A stretch of DNA of 64,000 bases, from contig OW203769.1 of the NCBI GenBank assembly GCA_934045905.1, positions 18,755,705 through 18,819,704 of the forward strand, read 5' to 3'. Origin of the DNA: Leuctra nigra. Lineage: Eukaryota > Arthropoda > Insecta > Plecoptera > Leuctridae. The notes beneath the pieces were generated by a model. It was given only the letters and a program-made list of their open reading frames with translations. It did not search any database and had not been told where the DNA came from. The translations under genes were made by a program, and so were the position numbers. Each line of letters starts with the position of its first letter. Positions within the stretch are counted from its first letter, which is position 1. Below, piece by piece: positions 53,481 to 64,000 of the stretch.

Positions 53481-54437
53481 ATATGTGAATAAAAGGAACA
53501 TTTTACAATGTATAATTCGACTATGGATAAGTTATTGATTGACATTAAGGAACAAAAAACATATGGATAATTAGAGTAATAATAACAAAGACAATAGTAA
53601 CAGATACTTGAAGGAACTGAAAACTTCATGATTAATTAAGAATATGGAATAAATCAAGTACATGTTAGCTTTGTTTTAAGAAATATATAATTTATTCATG
53701 TCATGCCAGCATTCATTTATTAAAACTAACATATTATTATACATTATAATAAGAATAATAATTATTCTATACTACACATTATCACATTGGAAATGTATTG
53801 GTACATGGGAGCCCTCTAAAGCTGTATTTTCCACTCTCAGTCATAAAATAAAATAAATAATCGTGTGATAAAGCAATTTTTAGGTCGGAAGACAAATTAC
53901 GGAGTTTTGGAGCAGATTCGATGGTGTAGCAGTTGTTATAATCTACTGAATAAAACTACTGATATTCTGGAAGTAATTTTATCCTGCAGTGTTTGTTTAG
54001 AAAATACAAATATAAAATAACACAAACTGAGTCAATTTATAAATCAAAATAACTTAATAAATATTGAATGTAAAGCTAATCGCGATAGCTTAAAATCAGG
54101 AAAAACCTTTCGTTCGATGTTGATTTTAATTTAATTGTAAACTTCAATTTGCATCGCTTGATTGGGAATTGTTTATCATATAAAACGAACGAAAGATTCG
54201 TTTAATAAGGGCACCCAAAACATCGTAAAACACAGAACAAAATACTGTCAGAGCAAATTAATCTTTGGTGAACCTTTTATAAGTCATGGATTTCTTCTTC
54301 CACTTACCTAAAAACATAATATACTTTTAATTTAAAAGATAAGTAATGCCAAATAATGGAATAGTCCAATCCAGAATTTATATCTGCGGCTCTGATTTAT
54401 GAAAAACTAATACCTAATACAGTTTGATTTCCAGATA
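53481..54437. other. Intergenic, no feature seen
   Basis: AT-rich, with no supportable gene or repeat border in either strand. Confidence 0.4.
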
Positions 54438-54444
54438 TCTCTTG

Positions 54445-54874
54445 CAAGGACGTATTCAGGGGGAACCGCCCCCCCCCCCCCCCCCCCCCCGAAACCAGGG
54501 CTTCGTCTAAAAAAATAACACATTTTAAATAATATGTGTAAAAAAACACTAAAAAATAGACAGATCATGTCAAAAACGGTCCAAAAAGGTTAGAATTGAG
54601 TAAAAATGTCAAAACTTTCCTGGGGCTATGCGCCCCGGACTAACATATCTTCTTAAGTTCAAAAAATTTAAATATTATGAAACCTTATTTTTTTTATATT
54701 TTATAATTTATAATTCCCCAAAAATGCTATACACTGCGATTCAAAATTGCACCTAAACGAATACCTATATCCAAAATATTGTCGCGCCCCCGAACCCCCT
54801 GTTTTCCACTGTGATTTTTCAAAAAATTAGTAACTTCCGGGTCCCCCCGATATTTCATCCTGAATACGCCCTTG
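54445..54874. mobile_element. Element with CAAGGACGTATTCAGG ends
   Basis: CAAGGACGTATTCAGG and its mirror CCTGAATACGCCCTTG are flanked by TCTCTTG and TCTCCTG, a near-perfect 7-bp direct repeat. Just inside each end are C-rich tracts (a run of more than 20 C on the left). Non-coding; a hAT-type origin is possible. Confidence 0.65.
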
Positions 54875-54904
54875 TCTCCTGTCGTTTCCTATTCCTGTAA
54901 AAAG

Positions 54905-55287
54905 TTAAGAGGGCTGAGTAGTGAGCGTGGCCTTGAAGAGTTTTTTAATCGATTTTATCAATATCTTTTACCAATGTAATTGTTAACAAAATAAGGCTTT
55001 GTACGACTATTCAGAACAGTTCAATGAAAATAATTTCATAGTTTGGAATAAGTTATTAGTTTATTTTGTCCAGCAGATGTTTAGTGCCATAATTTTACTA
55101 ATTTTCGGGCACTAAACATCTGTAGGACAAAGTAAAAACCATTACAAGCTATTGAATTATTTTCATTGAACTGTTCTGAATAGTCTTACAAAGCCTTATT
55201 TTGTTAACAATTACATTAGTACAAGATATTGATAAAAATCGATTAAAAAACTCTTCAAGGTCAAACTCACTACCCAAGGCCTCTTAA
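54905..55287. mobile_element. TTAA palindromic MITE, family 1, copy 4
   Basis: TTAAGAGGGCTGAGTAGTGAG to CCCAAGGCCTCTTAA, full palindrome. It lies about 140 bp downstream of the ABC transporter stop codon. Confidence 0.8.
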
Positions 55288-55425
55288 AAGTTAGGTATCT
55301 GGATTAACTGCATGTGAAACCTTTTAGAATCCATTGTTTCCCAAAATACTTTCCGGACCGACCTATTAACATCCTACTCTGTAAGAAATATGTAACAACT
55401 AACAACCACGTGAACACGGATTTCG

Positions 55426-57396
55426 CTACGTCTGTTTGCCTCCTTGTAGAGCATACAGCTTATAGTACAGCCCCCGCCTCGCTAGCAGCTGCCCGTGTTT
55501 CCCCATCTCCGCCACCTTCCCCTTGTTGATGACGCAGATGACGTCGGCGTCGTGGATGGTCGACAGCCTGTGCGCTATGGTGATGCACGTGCGTCCCTGC
55601 TTGGCCTTGTCCAGCGCCTCCTGGACGACCTTCTCGCTCTCCGTGTCCAGCGCCGACGTCGCCTCGTCGAGCAGGAGGACGCGGGGGTTACGGATCAGCG
55701 CACGCGCAATGGCGACGCGTTGCTTCTGTCCGCCCGACAGCTGGGCCCCCTTCTCGCCCATGCGCGTCTCGTAGCCCTGTCAAGGTCAGAGTCAAGGTCA
55801 GAGTCAAGGTCATTACAAGCCACGCGCGTCTCGTAGCCCTGTCAAGGTAAGATTATTTATTATGATTATTATGGTTTAACGGCGCGTCAACGACGAGGTT
55901 ATATTGCGCATATATTGCGCAATATATATTGCTTCCTTATAATGTTTCCTTTTTTAATTCGTTGATCATATTTGGAGGACATGGGGAGGGGTTGACGTAA
56001 CGGGCCCGATCCGGGGGAGTCTGAAACTGGTGGGAAAGCCAGTTCAGAATGGGAGGGGGTGGCTTCGGGCCGGTTGGGCCCGTTTTTAGGGGATCACCAT
56101 CTCGAGGGGTGAGGCCGGCCCGAGGGGCTCGCGAATTTGGGGAGGGCGTAGGACTAGGTCGACCCTAAACTGCACTTAGTTGGGACTAACTCGTAATGTG
56201 AGGCGGCCCCGTAAGCCCCACCACCGCGTCAAGGTAGCAGTCCATCGGTGAGGCCCCTATCAAGGTCAGAGTGTCGTAAAAGCTAGGAGCAGATTGACTC
56301 TCACCTAATTCTTGAATTCACTTGACAAAATGATCAGCGAACTTGCCCTAACAAGACACTACAAAACCAGCAATGTGTGTTACGAAGGGAATTGAAATGA
56401 CTTTTGATGATTGAAAGCTTCTGACACCTAAGGCTTTGACGAACAGAACTCACTGTGATGATAGGATTATATTAGGTTCGTTTTCTAGTGGAGTGGTCGT
56501 GCGAGTACACTGATTGGTAAGTGGAGAGATTCATGGTAAATATCAGAGAATGGACACTGAAGCTATAAAATTGATAACTATTTTGGAGAAAGAAAATACA
56601 GGATGTGTGATGTGAGATGGATCAAAGAAAAGGTTGGCACTTCAAGTCACATACACATTAGGGAAGTCTCGTGAAATTTTATTCTCGTTAATTCGTAAAT
56701 ATCAACATAAATAACAATGACAAACACACTTATCATCAGCGAAATTTAAATTTTTCATTCATAAAAATCAAATTTAAATGTCATTGAATATTTTGGCGGG
56801 AAAAAACGGCAGGCAACGAGAATCAGGATTGTGATGTCATTTCCAAGCCTCCAACAATGTGTTACCTTTGTTGCCATGGCAATATAGCGGATTGTGATGT
56901 CATTGTAAATTTTCCTGTTTTAAAATTGTAAGAAATAATATATCAATCTTTGTAAATTAATTCCTTGAAAACTATTCATCTCACAACAAAAATAATACCA
57001 TAGCTGTGTTCAGCAACATCTTAACTTTCATAAAATAACTATTATTCTGAAATCTAATTTTAAGGAGACTTCCCTATTATAATGGAATGGACTTTCATCC
57101 AGGGATACAGCTGATGATGATGAAGTCGTGGGTGAGCGTTGGACGCGAATGCCAAGGGAAGAACAAGGTCACCAGAGGGTCAGACTCACCAGCGGCAGCG
57201 ACGCGATAAAGTTGTGGATGTTGGCGTTCTTGGCCGCCGTGATGACCTCGTCCATCTTGACCTTCCTCGTGTTGTCCCCGTAGGCGATGTTCTCGGCGAT
57301 GGTGCGGTCGAACAGGATCGGTTCCTGCGAGACGATGCCCAGCTGGGATCGCAGTGACGTCAGCTTCACGGCGGAGATGTCCTTGTCGTCGATGCT
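55426..57396 (-). CDS. ABCB/P-glycoprotein-type transporter, last two exons
   Basis: Minus-strand exons 57396 down to 57190 (69 codons) and 55776 down to 55426 (116 codons plus stop TAG), joined in phase 0 at SLPL/GYETR. They encode the C-terminal half of a nucleotide-binding domain: Q-loop VSQEPILFD, signature LSGGQKQR, Walker [14 protein letters not shown] and H-loop IAHRLSTI. The ending [14 protein letters not shown] is typical of the second NBD of full-length ABCB (MDR) exporters. These use ATP to expel hydrophobic compounds across the plasma membrane. The Walker A exon and all membrane domains must lie beyond 64000 or in a long upstream intron; none is visible up to the window end. GC-rich codon use contrasts with the repeats around it. 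Confidence 0.9.
55777..55850 (-). repeat. Duplicated splice acceptor of the last ABC transporter exon
   Basis: The acceptor and first codons of the last exon (complement TTGACAGGGCTACGAGACGC) recur 62 bp upstream, ending at 55838. Two to three GTCAAGGTCAGA units lie between them. Using the upstream acceptor would add 62 bases and shift the frame. Confidence 0.7.
55851..56275. repeat. GC-rich block with retroelement-like start
   Basis: Begins TTATTATGGTTTAACGGCGC and continues through GGGCC-rich sequence unlike its surroundings. I suspect the 3' end of a dispersed insect repeat, but there is no second copy in this window to define it. Confidence 0.35.
56276..57183. other. ABC transporter intron remainder
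   Basis: No further exon is seen between the two transporter exons apart from the repeat block. Confidence 0.5.
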
Positions 57397-57777
57397 CTGT
57401 CATTCGACAACATACCAGGTCATCAGACACAATGCAAACATCTCGCCCAATGTCACGCAGAGAAGTTTTTGGTTACAAAACAACGGTACAAAACAAGGTG
57501 CATCACATACAGTTTCCGTGTATTTTGGATCGCATTTTGCCAGTAACAGCCTCTAATATGTTAGCCAAAATATATATATATATATATATTGATTTCTTTT
57601 CTTTTCAGCATAAGTTTTAGTTCAGTTTAGTTTTAGTTTAGTTTTATTATAAGTTTGTTAAATGTTAGTTTGGTATACTGACTGGGATTTGATATGAATT
57701 ATATGAATTTGTTTATGTGTATAGTACTCCTGCTGATAAGCTTAATTTATTTTATAGCTTAGCAGGGCAAAGTAAAT

Positions 57778-58901
57778 CCCAGAAAAAACACTCCGTGTAA
57801 AAATACCAGCCAAGTCTCTTTAACTATAAAAAAAAATAGAAGAAATCTAAAAATTCAGCACTGAAAAGGAGTGATATCAAAAAAGGAGCCAAGTCAACGA
57901 ATTTTCCAAATTTTAATCGTACCATTGAAATAAAAATATCAACCCCCGAGAAATACTTAAAAAAAGGACTTGGCGCATCGTTTTTTTAAAGACACTTTTC
58001 TATCCTAAAAGTATAGGAAGAACTCTACAAGTATATTTTCCTGAGTATATCACATTCATTATCGACGAATCATACTACGTTTTAATATAACTAGTACTCT
58101 TACCTACTGGCAGTTTTGGTATTTTGTCAATATTCAGAGGAAATAAACGGATAAACGAATAACGAATAAACGGAAGCGGCCTAGTCTATTCGTTATTGCC
58201 ACTATTTCTAGGGTCATATTAATCAATCATACTTCTCAATATCGTGACTGAGGGAAATAGCGAAAGCGCTCATTACAAGAAGGCCGTCAATGAGATTTGT
58301 ATAAGTGACTAGTGCACTGAGCCATGCTGCTCAAATAATTACTGACTAGATTTTTATCTAAAGTAATACGTTATGTAATTTATGAATTTTTTTGGTATAA
58401 AATGTTAATTAATAGCAATTAATTACACGGCGAGAAGGTTCAAAGTATAATGCTGTAGTAGGTATGTTGATGTACCCACAAAACTATAGGTACCTACCAA
58501 TCACAAACACAACTGTTCTGTATTTATTGCTTGTAAGACAATGCTATGTTTCTTTGCGTACTTATATTTAAATTTAAAATATTTTACAGAATGTTCAATA
58601 TTTAATTTGAAAGTTTTGTCCCAATTTTTCTAGGCATTTCTGAACTACGTAGTATGTGAGTGGCATAAGCTTAAGAATAGAAAAATGTCTTTAAAAAAAC
58701 GATGCGCCAAGTCCTTTTTTTAAGTATTTCTCGGGGGTTGATATTTTTATTTCAATGGTACGATTAAAATTTGGAAAATTCGTTGACTTGGCTCCTTTTT
58801 TGATATCACTCCTTTTCAGTGCTGAATTTTTAGATTTCTTCTATTTTTTTTATAGTTAAAGAGACTTGGCTGGTATTTTTACACGGAGTGTTTTTTCTGG
58901 G
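57778..58901. mobile_element. 1.1-kb element with CCCAGAAAAAACACTCC ends, copy 2
   Basis: Reverse-complement relative of 32609-33731, including GAAGAACTCTACAAGTATAT, with only scattered differences by eye. It forms the left tip of the large palindrome. Confidence 0.85.
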
Positions 58902-61249
58902 ATATCACTTCTTTTGTTAGTTTATTCATACAGCTTGTAGCACATGTCCGAGCAGGGACTAATTTCTTTAAAAAAATACGCCTCAACCGATTTGGTTACT
59001 ATGAAAAGTTGCGTTTGGTATAAGATGAAAATGATTATCCAAGAAGAATAGCTTAAGTTTCGTTATAATCGATCCAGCCGTTTTCGATACATGACGTCAC
59101 TTCCGGTTTTGAAATAGCGGCCGAATTCCGGTATAGGTAATAAGAAAACAATCTAGTTTTATCTAGTTGATACCTTCATGAACGACCATCTGAATTCCTA
59201 ATCCCTATATTTCCGTAAAATCGGTCATGCCGTTTGTAATATATGACGTCACTTCCGGTTTCATTTAGTGGTTCCTGCCGCCATTTCCGGTACCATTAAT
59301 TTATTTATTCATTTTTCACAATTGATTTTTCAAATAAATAGCAGAATGAATACGCAGGAGCTAGTTCAGTTGCAATCGGTACAGGCGTTTTAGATATATG
59401 ACGTCACTTCCGGTTTCAGGAATGGCGGCCGAGAACACTGCTACCTTGAATATATAAATTGTATTGTCTATGTTACAATGTAAGTTAATTATGTACGTAT
59501 TTTAAGTATAATTTGTTGAAATAAGTTAAATATTGCGTATTTATGACGTCACTTCCGGTTTAGAAAATAAACGAATCGAATGGCGCTAATTTCGTTCTAA
59601 TCGGTCCAGACGTTTTTGAGTTATGACGTCACTTCCGGTTTCAAAATGGCGGCTTCCGGTTGGTTTTATAAAAAGGCACCTCAGACGCCAAAAGTGCACA
59701 TGTGGTAAAAATTTCAGGTCGATCGGTTCAGCCGTTTAGGCTGTGGCGGTGATAGCGACGTTTCGTGATATCATCAGAATCATCATCATCTTCAGAATCA
59801 GAAAGTGGTGTAATTTCACTGTTTTCTCGGTCCTCTAGCGCGCAAATGGCATAACCTATTGTTCCCAAATTTGGTATATGTAGTGGGGTGGGCCATAGCT
59901 CGAAATTAAGATATTTCGCAACAATGTGAGATTTACCAATTTTGAGATCCAGTAGGCCGAAAATGCCATGTTGTTGCTTACAGTAAAAGTGTTTGGTCTG
60001 CTCCTCAGTTTATTAGGCATTTACGGTATGTTGAGTGACTGTGAGTGTATAGTACGACTTGGCTGGGTGGAGCGACCGCTCCACTAGATAATATTTTGTA
60101 TGTGTTAAATCTCTGATAAATATATAAAAAAAAAAAAAAACGGTTTCATGAAAATCTAGTGGAGCGGTCGCTCCACGCCAGCCAAGTCGTACGGCGCGCG
60201 CACACTCTCATTTAAAAAGGCTGGAGCAACCCACTTTTACTGTAAGCAACAACATGGCATTTTCGGCCTACTGGATCTCAAAATTGGGAAATCTCACATT
60301 GTTACGAAATAACTTAATTTCGAGCTATGGCCCACCTGACAACATATACCAAATTTGGGAACAATACGTTATGCCGTTTGGGTGCTAGAGGGCCGTGAAA
60401 ACAGTGAAATTACACCCCTTTTAAAAGCTATCTGATGATGATGATTCAGATATCAGGAAACGTTGCTATCACCGCCACAGCCTAAACGGCTGAACCGATC
60501 AACCTGAAATTTTTACCACATATGCACTTTTGGCGTCTGATGATACCTTGCCTCTTGTGATTTTTTGTGCCGCCATTTTTAAACCGGAAGTGACGTCATA
60601 TCTCAAAAACGTCTGGACCGATTAGAACGAAATTAGCGCCATTCGATTTAGACGGTCATCTATATGAAGTATCAATAAAAAAATTATTATTTTCTTATTT
60701 TCTGAACCGGAAGTGACGTCATAAATACGCAATATTTAACTTATTTCAACAAATTATACTTAAAATACATACATAAGTAACTTACATTGTAACATAGACA
60801 ATACAAATTATAAATTCAAGGAGGCAGTGTTCTCGGCCGCCATTCCTGAAACCGGAAGTGACGTAATATATCTAAAACGCCTGTACCGTTTGCAACTGAA
60901 CTAGCTCCTGCGTATTCATTCTGCAACTTTTTTTGAAACTTAATTGTGAAAAATGAATAAACAAATTAACGGTACCGGAAATGGCGGCAGGAACCACTAA
61001 ATGAAACCGGTAGTGACGTCATATATTACATACGGCAAGACCGATTTTACGGAAATATAGAGATTATGAATTCAGATGGTCGTTCATAAAGTATCAACTA
61101 GATTGTTTTCCTATTACCTATACCGGAAATGACGTCATAAATATGCTTAATGACGTCATAAATATGATAATTGACACAAAATTCACCACTTTATACTTTT
61201 AAATAGATATTTAGTAAACCTACTTTGTAAATAATTATAAATTCAAGGT

Positions 61250-62115
61250 TGCAGTGTTCTCGGCCGCCATTTTTAAAACCGGAAGTGACGTCATATATTG
61301 AAAACAGCTGTACCGATTGCAACCAAATTTTGGAAATGTGTAGGACTAATAATTATGAATTGAAGACGACATTATTTTCGGCCGCCATTGTTAAAACCGG
61401 AAGTGACGTCATATATCGAAAACGGCTGTACCGATTGCAACCAAATTTTGGAAATATGGAGGACTAATAATTATGAATGAAATACGACATTATTTTCGGC
61501 CGCCATTGTTAAAACCGGAAGTGACGTCATATATCGAAAACGGCTGTACCGATTGCCACCAAATTTTGGAAATATGTAGGAATTATAATTATGGATTAAA
61601 GGCGACATTATTTTTGGCCGCCATTGTTAAAACCGGAAGTAACGTCATATATCAAAAACGGCTGTACCGATAGCAACCAAATTTTGGAAATGTGTAGGGC
61701 TTATAATTATGAATTAAAGACGACATTATTTTCGGCCGCCATTGTTAAAACCGGAAGTGACGTCATATGTCGAAATCGTCTGTACCGATTGCAACCAAAT
61801 TTTGGAAATATGGAGGACTAAAAATTATGAATTAAAGACGACATTATTTTCGGCCGTCATTGTTAAAACCGGAAGGGACGTCATATATCGAAAACGTCTG
61901 TACCGATTGCAACCAAATTTTGGAAATATGTAGGACTTATAATTATGGATAAAAAGACGACATTATTTTCGGCCGCCATTGGTTAAACCGGAAGTGACGT
62001 CATATATCGAAATCGTCTGTACCGATTGCAACCAAATTGTGCAATTATGTAGGACTTATAATTATGAATTCAAGACGACATTATTTTCGGCCGCTATTTC
62101 AAAACCGGAAGTGAC
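61250..62115 (+). repeat. 118-bp tandem array carrying ETS/CRE-like words
   Basis: About 7.5 units of roughly 118 bp, each with TTCGGCCGCCATTGTTAAAA, CCGGAAGTGACGTCATATAT, CGGCTGTACCGATTGC and AACCAAATTTTGGAAATATG. Five of eight words are exact. Open frames across it are by-products of the periodicity. Confidence 0.9.
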
Positions 62116-62309
62116 GTCATATATCGAAAACGGCTGGATCGATTATAACGAAACTTAAGCTATTCTTCTTGGATAATCATTTTCATCTTATACCAAACGC
62201 AACTTTTCTTAGTAAGCAAATCGGTTGAGGCGTATTTTTTTAAAGAAATTAGTCCCTGCTCGGACATGTGCTACAAGCTGTATGAATAAACTAACAAAAG
62301 AAGTGATAT

Positions 62310-63390
62310 CCCAGAAAAAAACACTCCGTGTAAAAAAGGCAGCCAAGTCTCTTTACTTTAAAAAAATTCAACACCGAAAAGGAGTGATATCAAAAAAGGA
62401 GCCAAGTCAATGACATTACCAAATATTTAATCGTATTTTTGAAATAAAAGAATAAACACCGAGAAATACTTTACAAAAGGACTTGGCGCATCGTTTTTTA
62501 AATTCATTTTTTGATTCATAAGCATATGCCATTGATATACAACCGTAATTTAGAATTTTTAGAATAATAGGGAAACATCTTTCAATTACATATTATACAT
62601 ATACCTACTGTAAAATATTATCTATTAGAATATGTACGTACGCGATAAAACTTGTTGCCTATGTTTTCTATAAATACACAATAGTTAGTTATCTTCGTAA
62701 TATTGTTTCGTGGTCAACATAATTAAGTCTCATGCGTTAAACCTTCTCATCATGAAATACATTTCTATTAATCCACATTTTATAACAAAACATTTCACAA
62801 AGTACATAGTCACATTGAATTTCTATTTAAAATTTTAACTTTATACACTTGACACTTCAAAAATATATAATAGTGTTCCAAAGACAGTTCGTAATTATTT
62901 GACAACGTTTCATGATTTCCTTCAGTCAAGATCAAATTATGAAAAGATACCCTTCTAATATCACCATATTAACAGTGCTATAAGAATATGTATGAGCCCA
63001 CTTCCAATTGTTATTTAATTCTTCCACCCTTATATTACTTATCTATTACAGCATGAAATCTTTCTACTATCGCCATTGACAAAACTATAAAATAGCCATT
63101 ACTAAAAGTAGCTTGATTCATAGTTTCTGGCTCTAATAGAAAGAGGAAAATGTACCTACTTTAAATTTCTTTCCACTTTTAGTATTGAATGAGGTCTTTA
63201 AAAAAACGATGCGCCAAGTCCTTTTGTAAAGTATTTCTCGGTGTTTATTCTTTTATTTCAAAAATACGATTAAATATTTGGAAATGTCATTGACTTGGCT
63301 CCTTTTTTGATATCACTCCTTTTCGGTGTTGAATTTTTTTAAAGTAAAGAGACTTGGCTGCCTTTTTTACACGGAGTGTTTTTTTCTGGG
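62310..63390. mobile_element. 1.1-kb element with CCCAGAAAAAACACTCC ends, copy 3 (diverged)
   Basis: Same ends and GGACTTGGCGCATCG arms as the other copies, but with an interior that has drifted and small deletions in the arms. It is the oldest or least conserved of the three. Confidence 0.75.
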
Positions 63391-64000
63391 TTGTATTTAT
63401 TTGGGAAATCATTGCGTTTCAGGTATAATGAGAGAAAAAATACACTAACGCTGTTTGTGATTTACCCTGTTTTGGCTACCAGGCGCGTAGGAATAGGGAG
63501 GGGGGAGGGGGACTGACCTCCCCCCCCCCCCCCCCCCCACCAGAGATCCTGAACACCCCCAGATCACCTTTAGATATACACAAATGTTGATTATTAGATG
63601 CAAATATACACAGATATGCTTCAATATGAGGTCGAATTCTCAGAATTGTCTCAAGTTTTGCAAAACTAAGTGAACATAGGTGTGATCCAATGAGACAAGT
63701 CAATTACTAATTTGTCCAACATGATCATCCTCATGAATTACATTTAATATAATTACACGTTAAACTACACGTCTCATTTGCTTGTGAACTTCATTCCTCA
63801 TTCCTTTGAAAGATCAGCATTTGGCTCTGGTTTCTTATGTTGTTCTGATTCTGTCACTAGAGGAGTATGAAAGCGGGGTGGCGTACGGTGTATTGCTTAT
63901 TGCCTTATTGCAAGGGGATACCAAAACACACTCGAATCTTTCTGTTGCTTATTGCAACCTTTTCAAAAATCGATTTAAAATCGATTCTCTTTTACTAGAA
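63391..64000. other. Window end, no gene seen
   Basis: Contains CAGGCGCGTAGGAATAGGG and a run of about 20 C (63519-63538), which may be one end of another transposon. The remainder has no supportable exon. Confidence 0.4.

Larger units (their letters stand above)
57778..63390. mobile_element. 5.6-kb palindromic fold-back element with ETS/CRE-like words
   Basis: The left arm (57778 to about 60085) and right arm (about 60155-63390) are inverted relatives around an A-rich centre near 60120. Each arm ends in the 1.1-kb element with CCCAGAAAAAACACTCC ends. Each arm contains a block in which CCGGAAGTGACGTCA recurs: five in the left arm, mirrored, and about eight exact plus five variants in the right. 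The GGAGCGGTCGCTCC palindrome and the following 0.3 kb match 31383-31700. The right arm is longer because of a 118-bp tandem array. No protein-coding gene is recognised. Confidence 0.8.

Noticed and set aside
61249..61933. Series of 60-70 aa open frames with repeated KPEVTSYIENGCTD-like sequence
   Set aside because: These are by-products of the 118-bp tandem array. The frames overlap one another, each is limited by stops, and they match no protein family.

Overview
This window is eukaryotic: AT-rich, intron-containing genes with GT-AG splice sites lie in a dense field of DNA transposons, MITEs and fold-back repeats. Insect-type odorant receptors, CRAL-TRIO lipid carriers and an ABCB transporter point to an insect. 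A hemipteran is my best guess, but that is inference and no species is claimed.

Layout. (1) 1-15.8 kb, plus strand: two tandem paralogous CRAL-TRIO (alpha-tocopherol-transfer-protein-like) genes. The first has lost its 5' exon beyond the window edge; the second is complete in six exons (311 aa). (2) 17.1-17.4 kb, plus strand: a small GC-rich membrane protein that I do not recognise. (3) 17.7-31.3 kb, minus strand: two paralogous 7-TM odorant receptor genes with matching exon structure. Both carry a long in-frame array of a 33-residue (99-bp) repeat in the cytoplasmic loop between TM4 and TM5, with 9 copies in one and 14.5 in the other. The likely first exon of the second receptor lies about 17 kb upstream, at 48.4 kb. 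(4) 31.3-34.8 kb and 57.8-63.4 kb: complex fold-back elements dense in a composite ETS+CRE-like word. (5) 35.1-48.1 kb: a 12.9-kb inverted-repeat element. Its only recognised gene is a family-B DNA polymerase with zinc fingers; it is full length on the plus strand and N-terminally truncated in the mirror arm. (6) 48.9-55.3 kb: MITEs and repeats. (7) 55.4-57.4 kb, minus strand: the last two exons of an ABCB/P-glycoprotein-type transporter.

The host genes do not form an operon-like system. The two tandem pairs look like ordinary lineage-specific duplications that were later invaded by transposons. The most unusual items are the repeat-bearing odorant receptors, the PolB-only giant palindrome that apparently sits inside a receptor intron, and the ETS/CRE-laden fold-back elements. 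All exon boundaries were placed by eye from splice sites, reading phase and paralog comparison; no database search was run.
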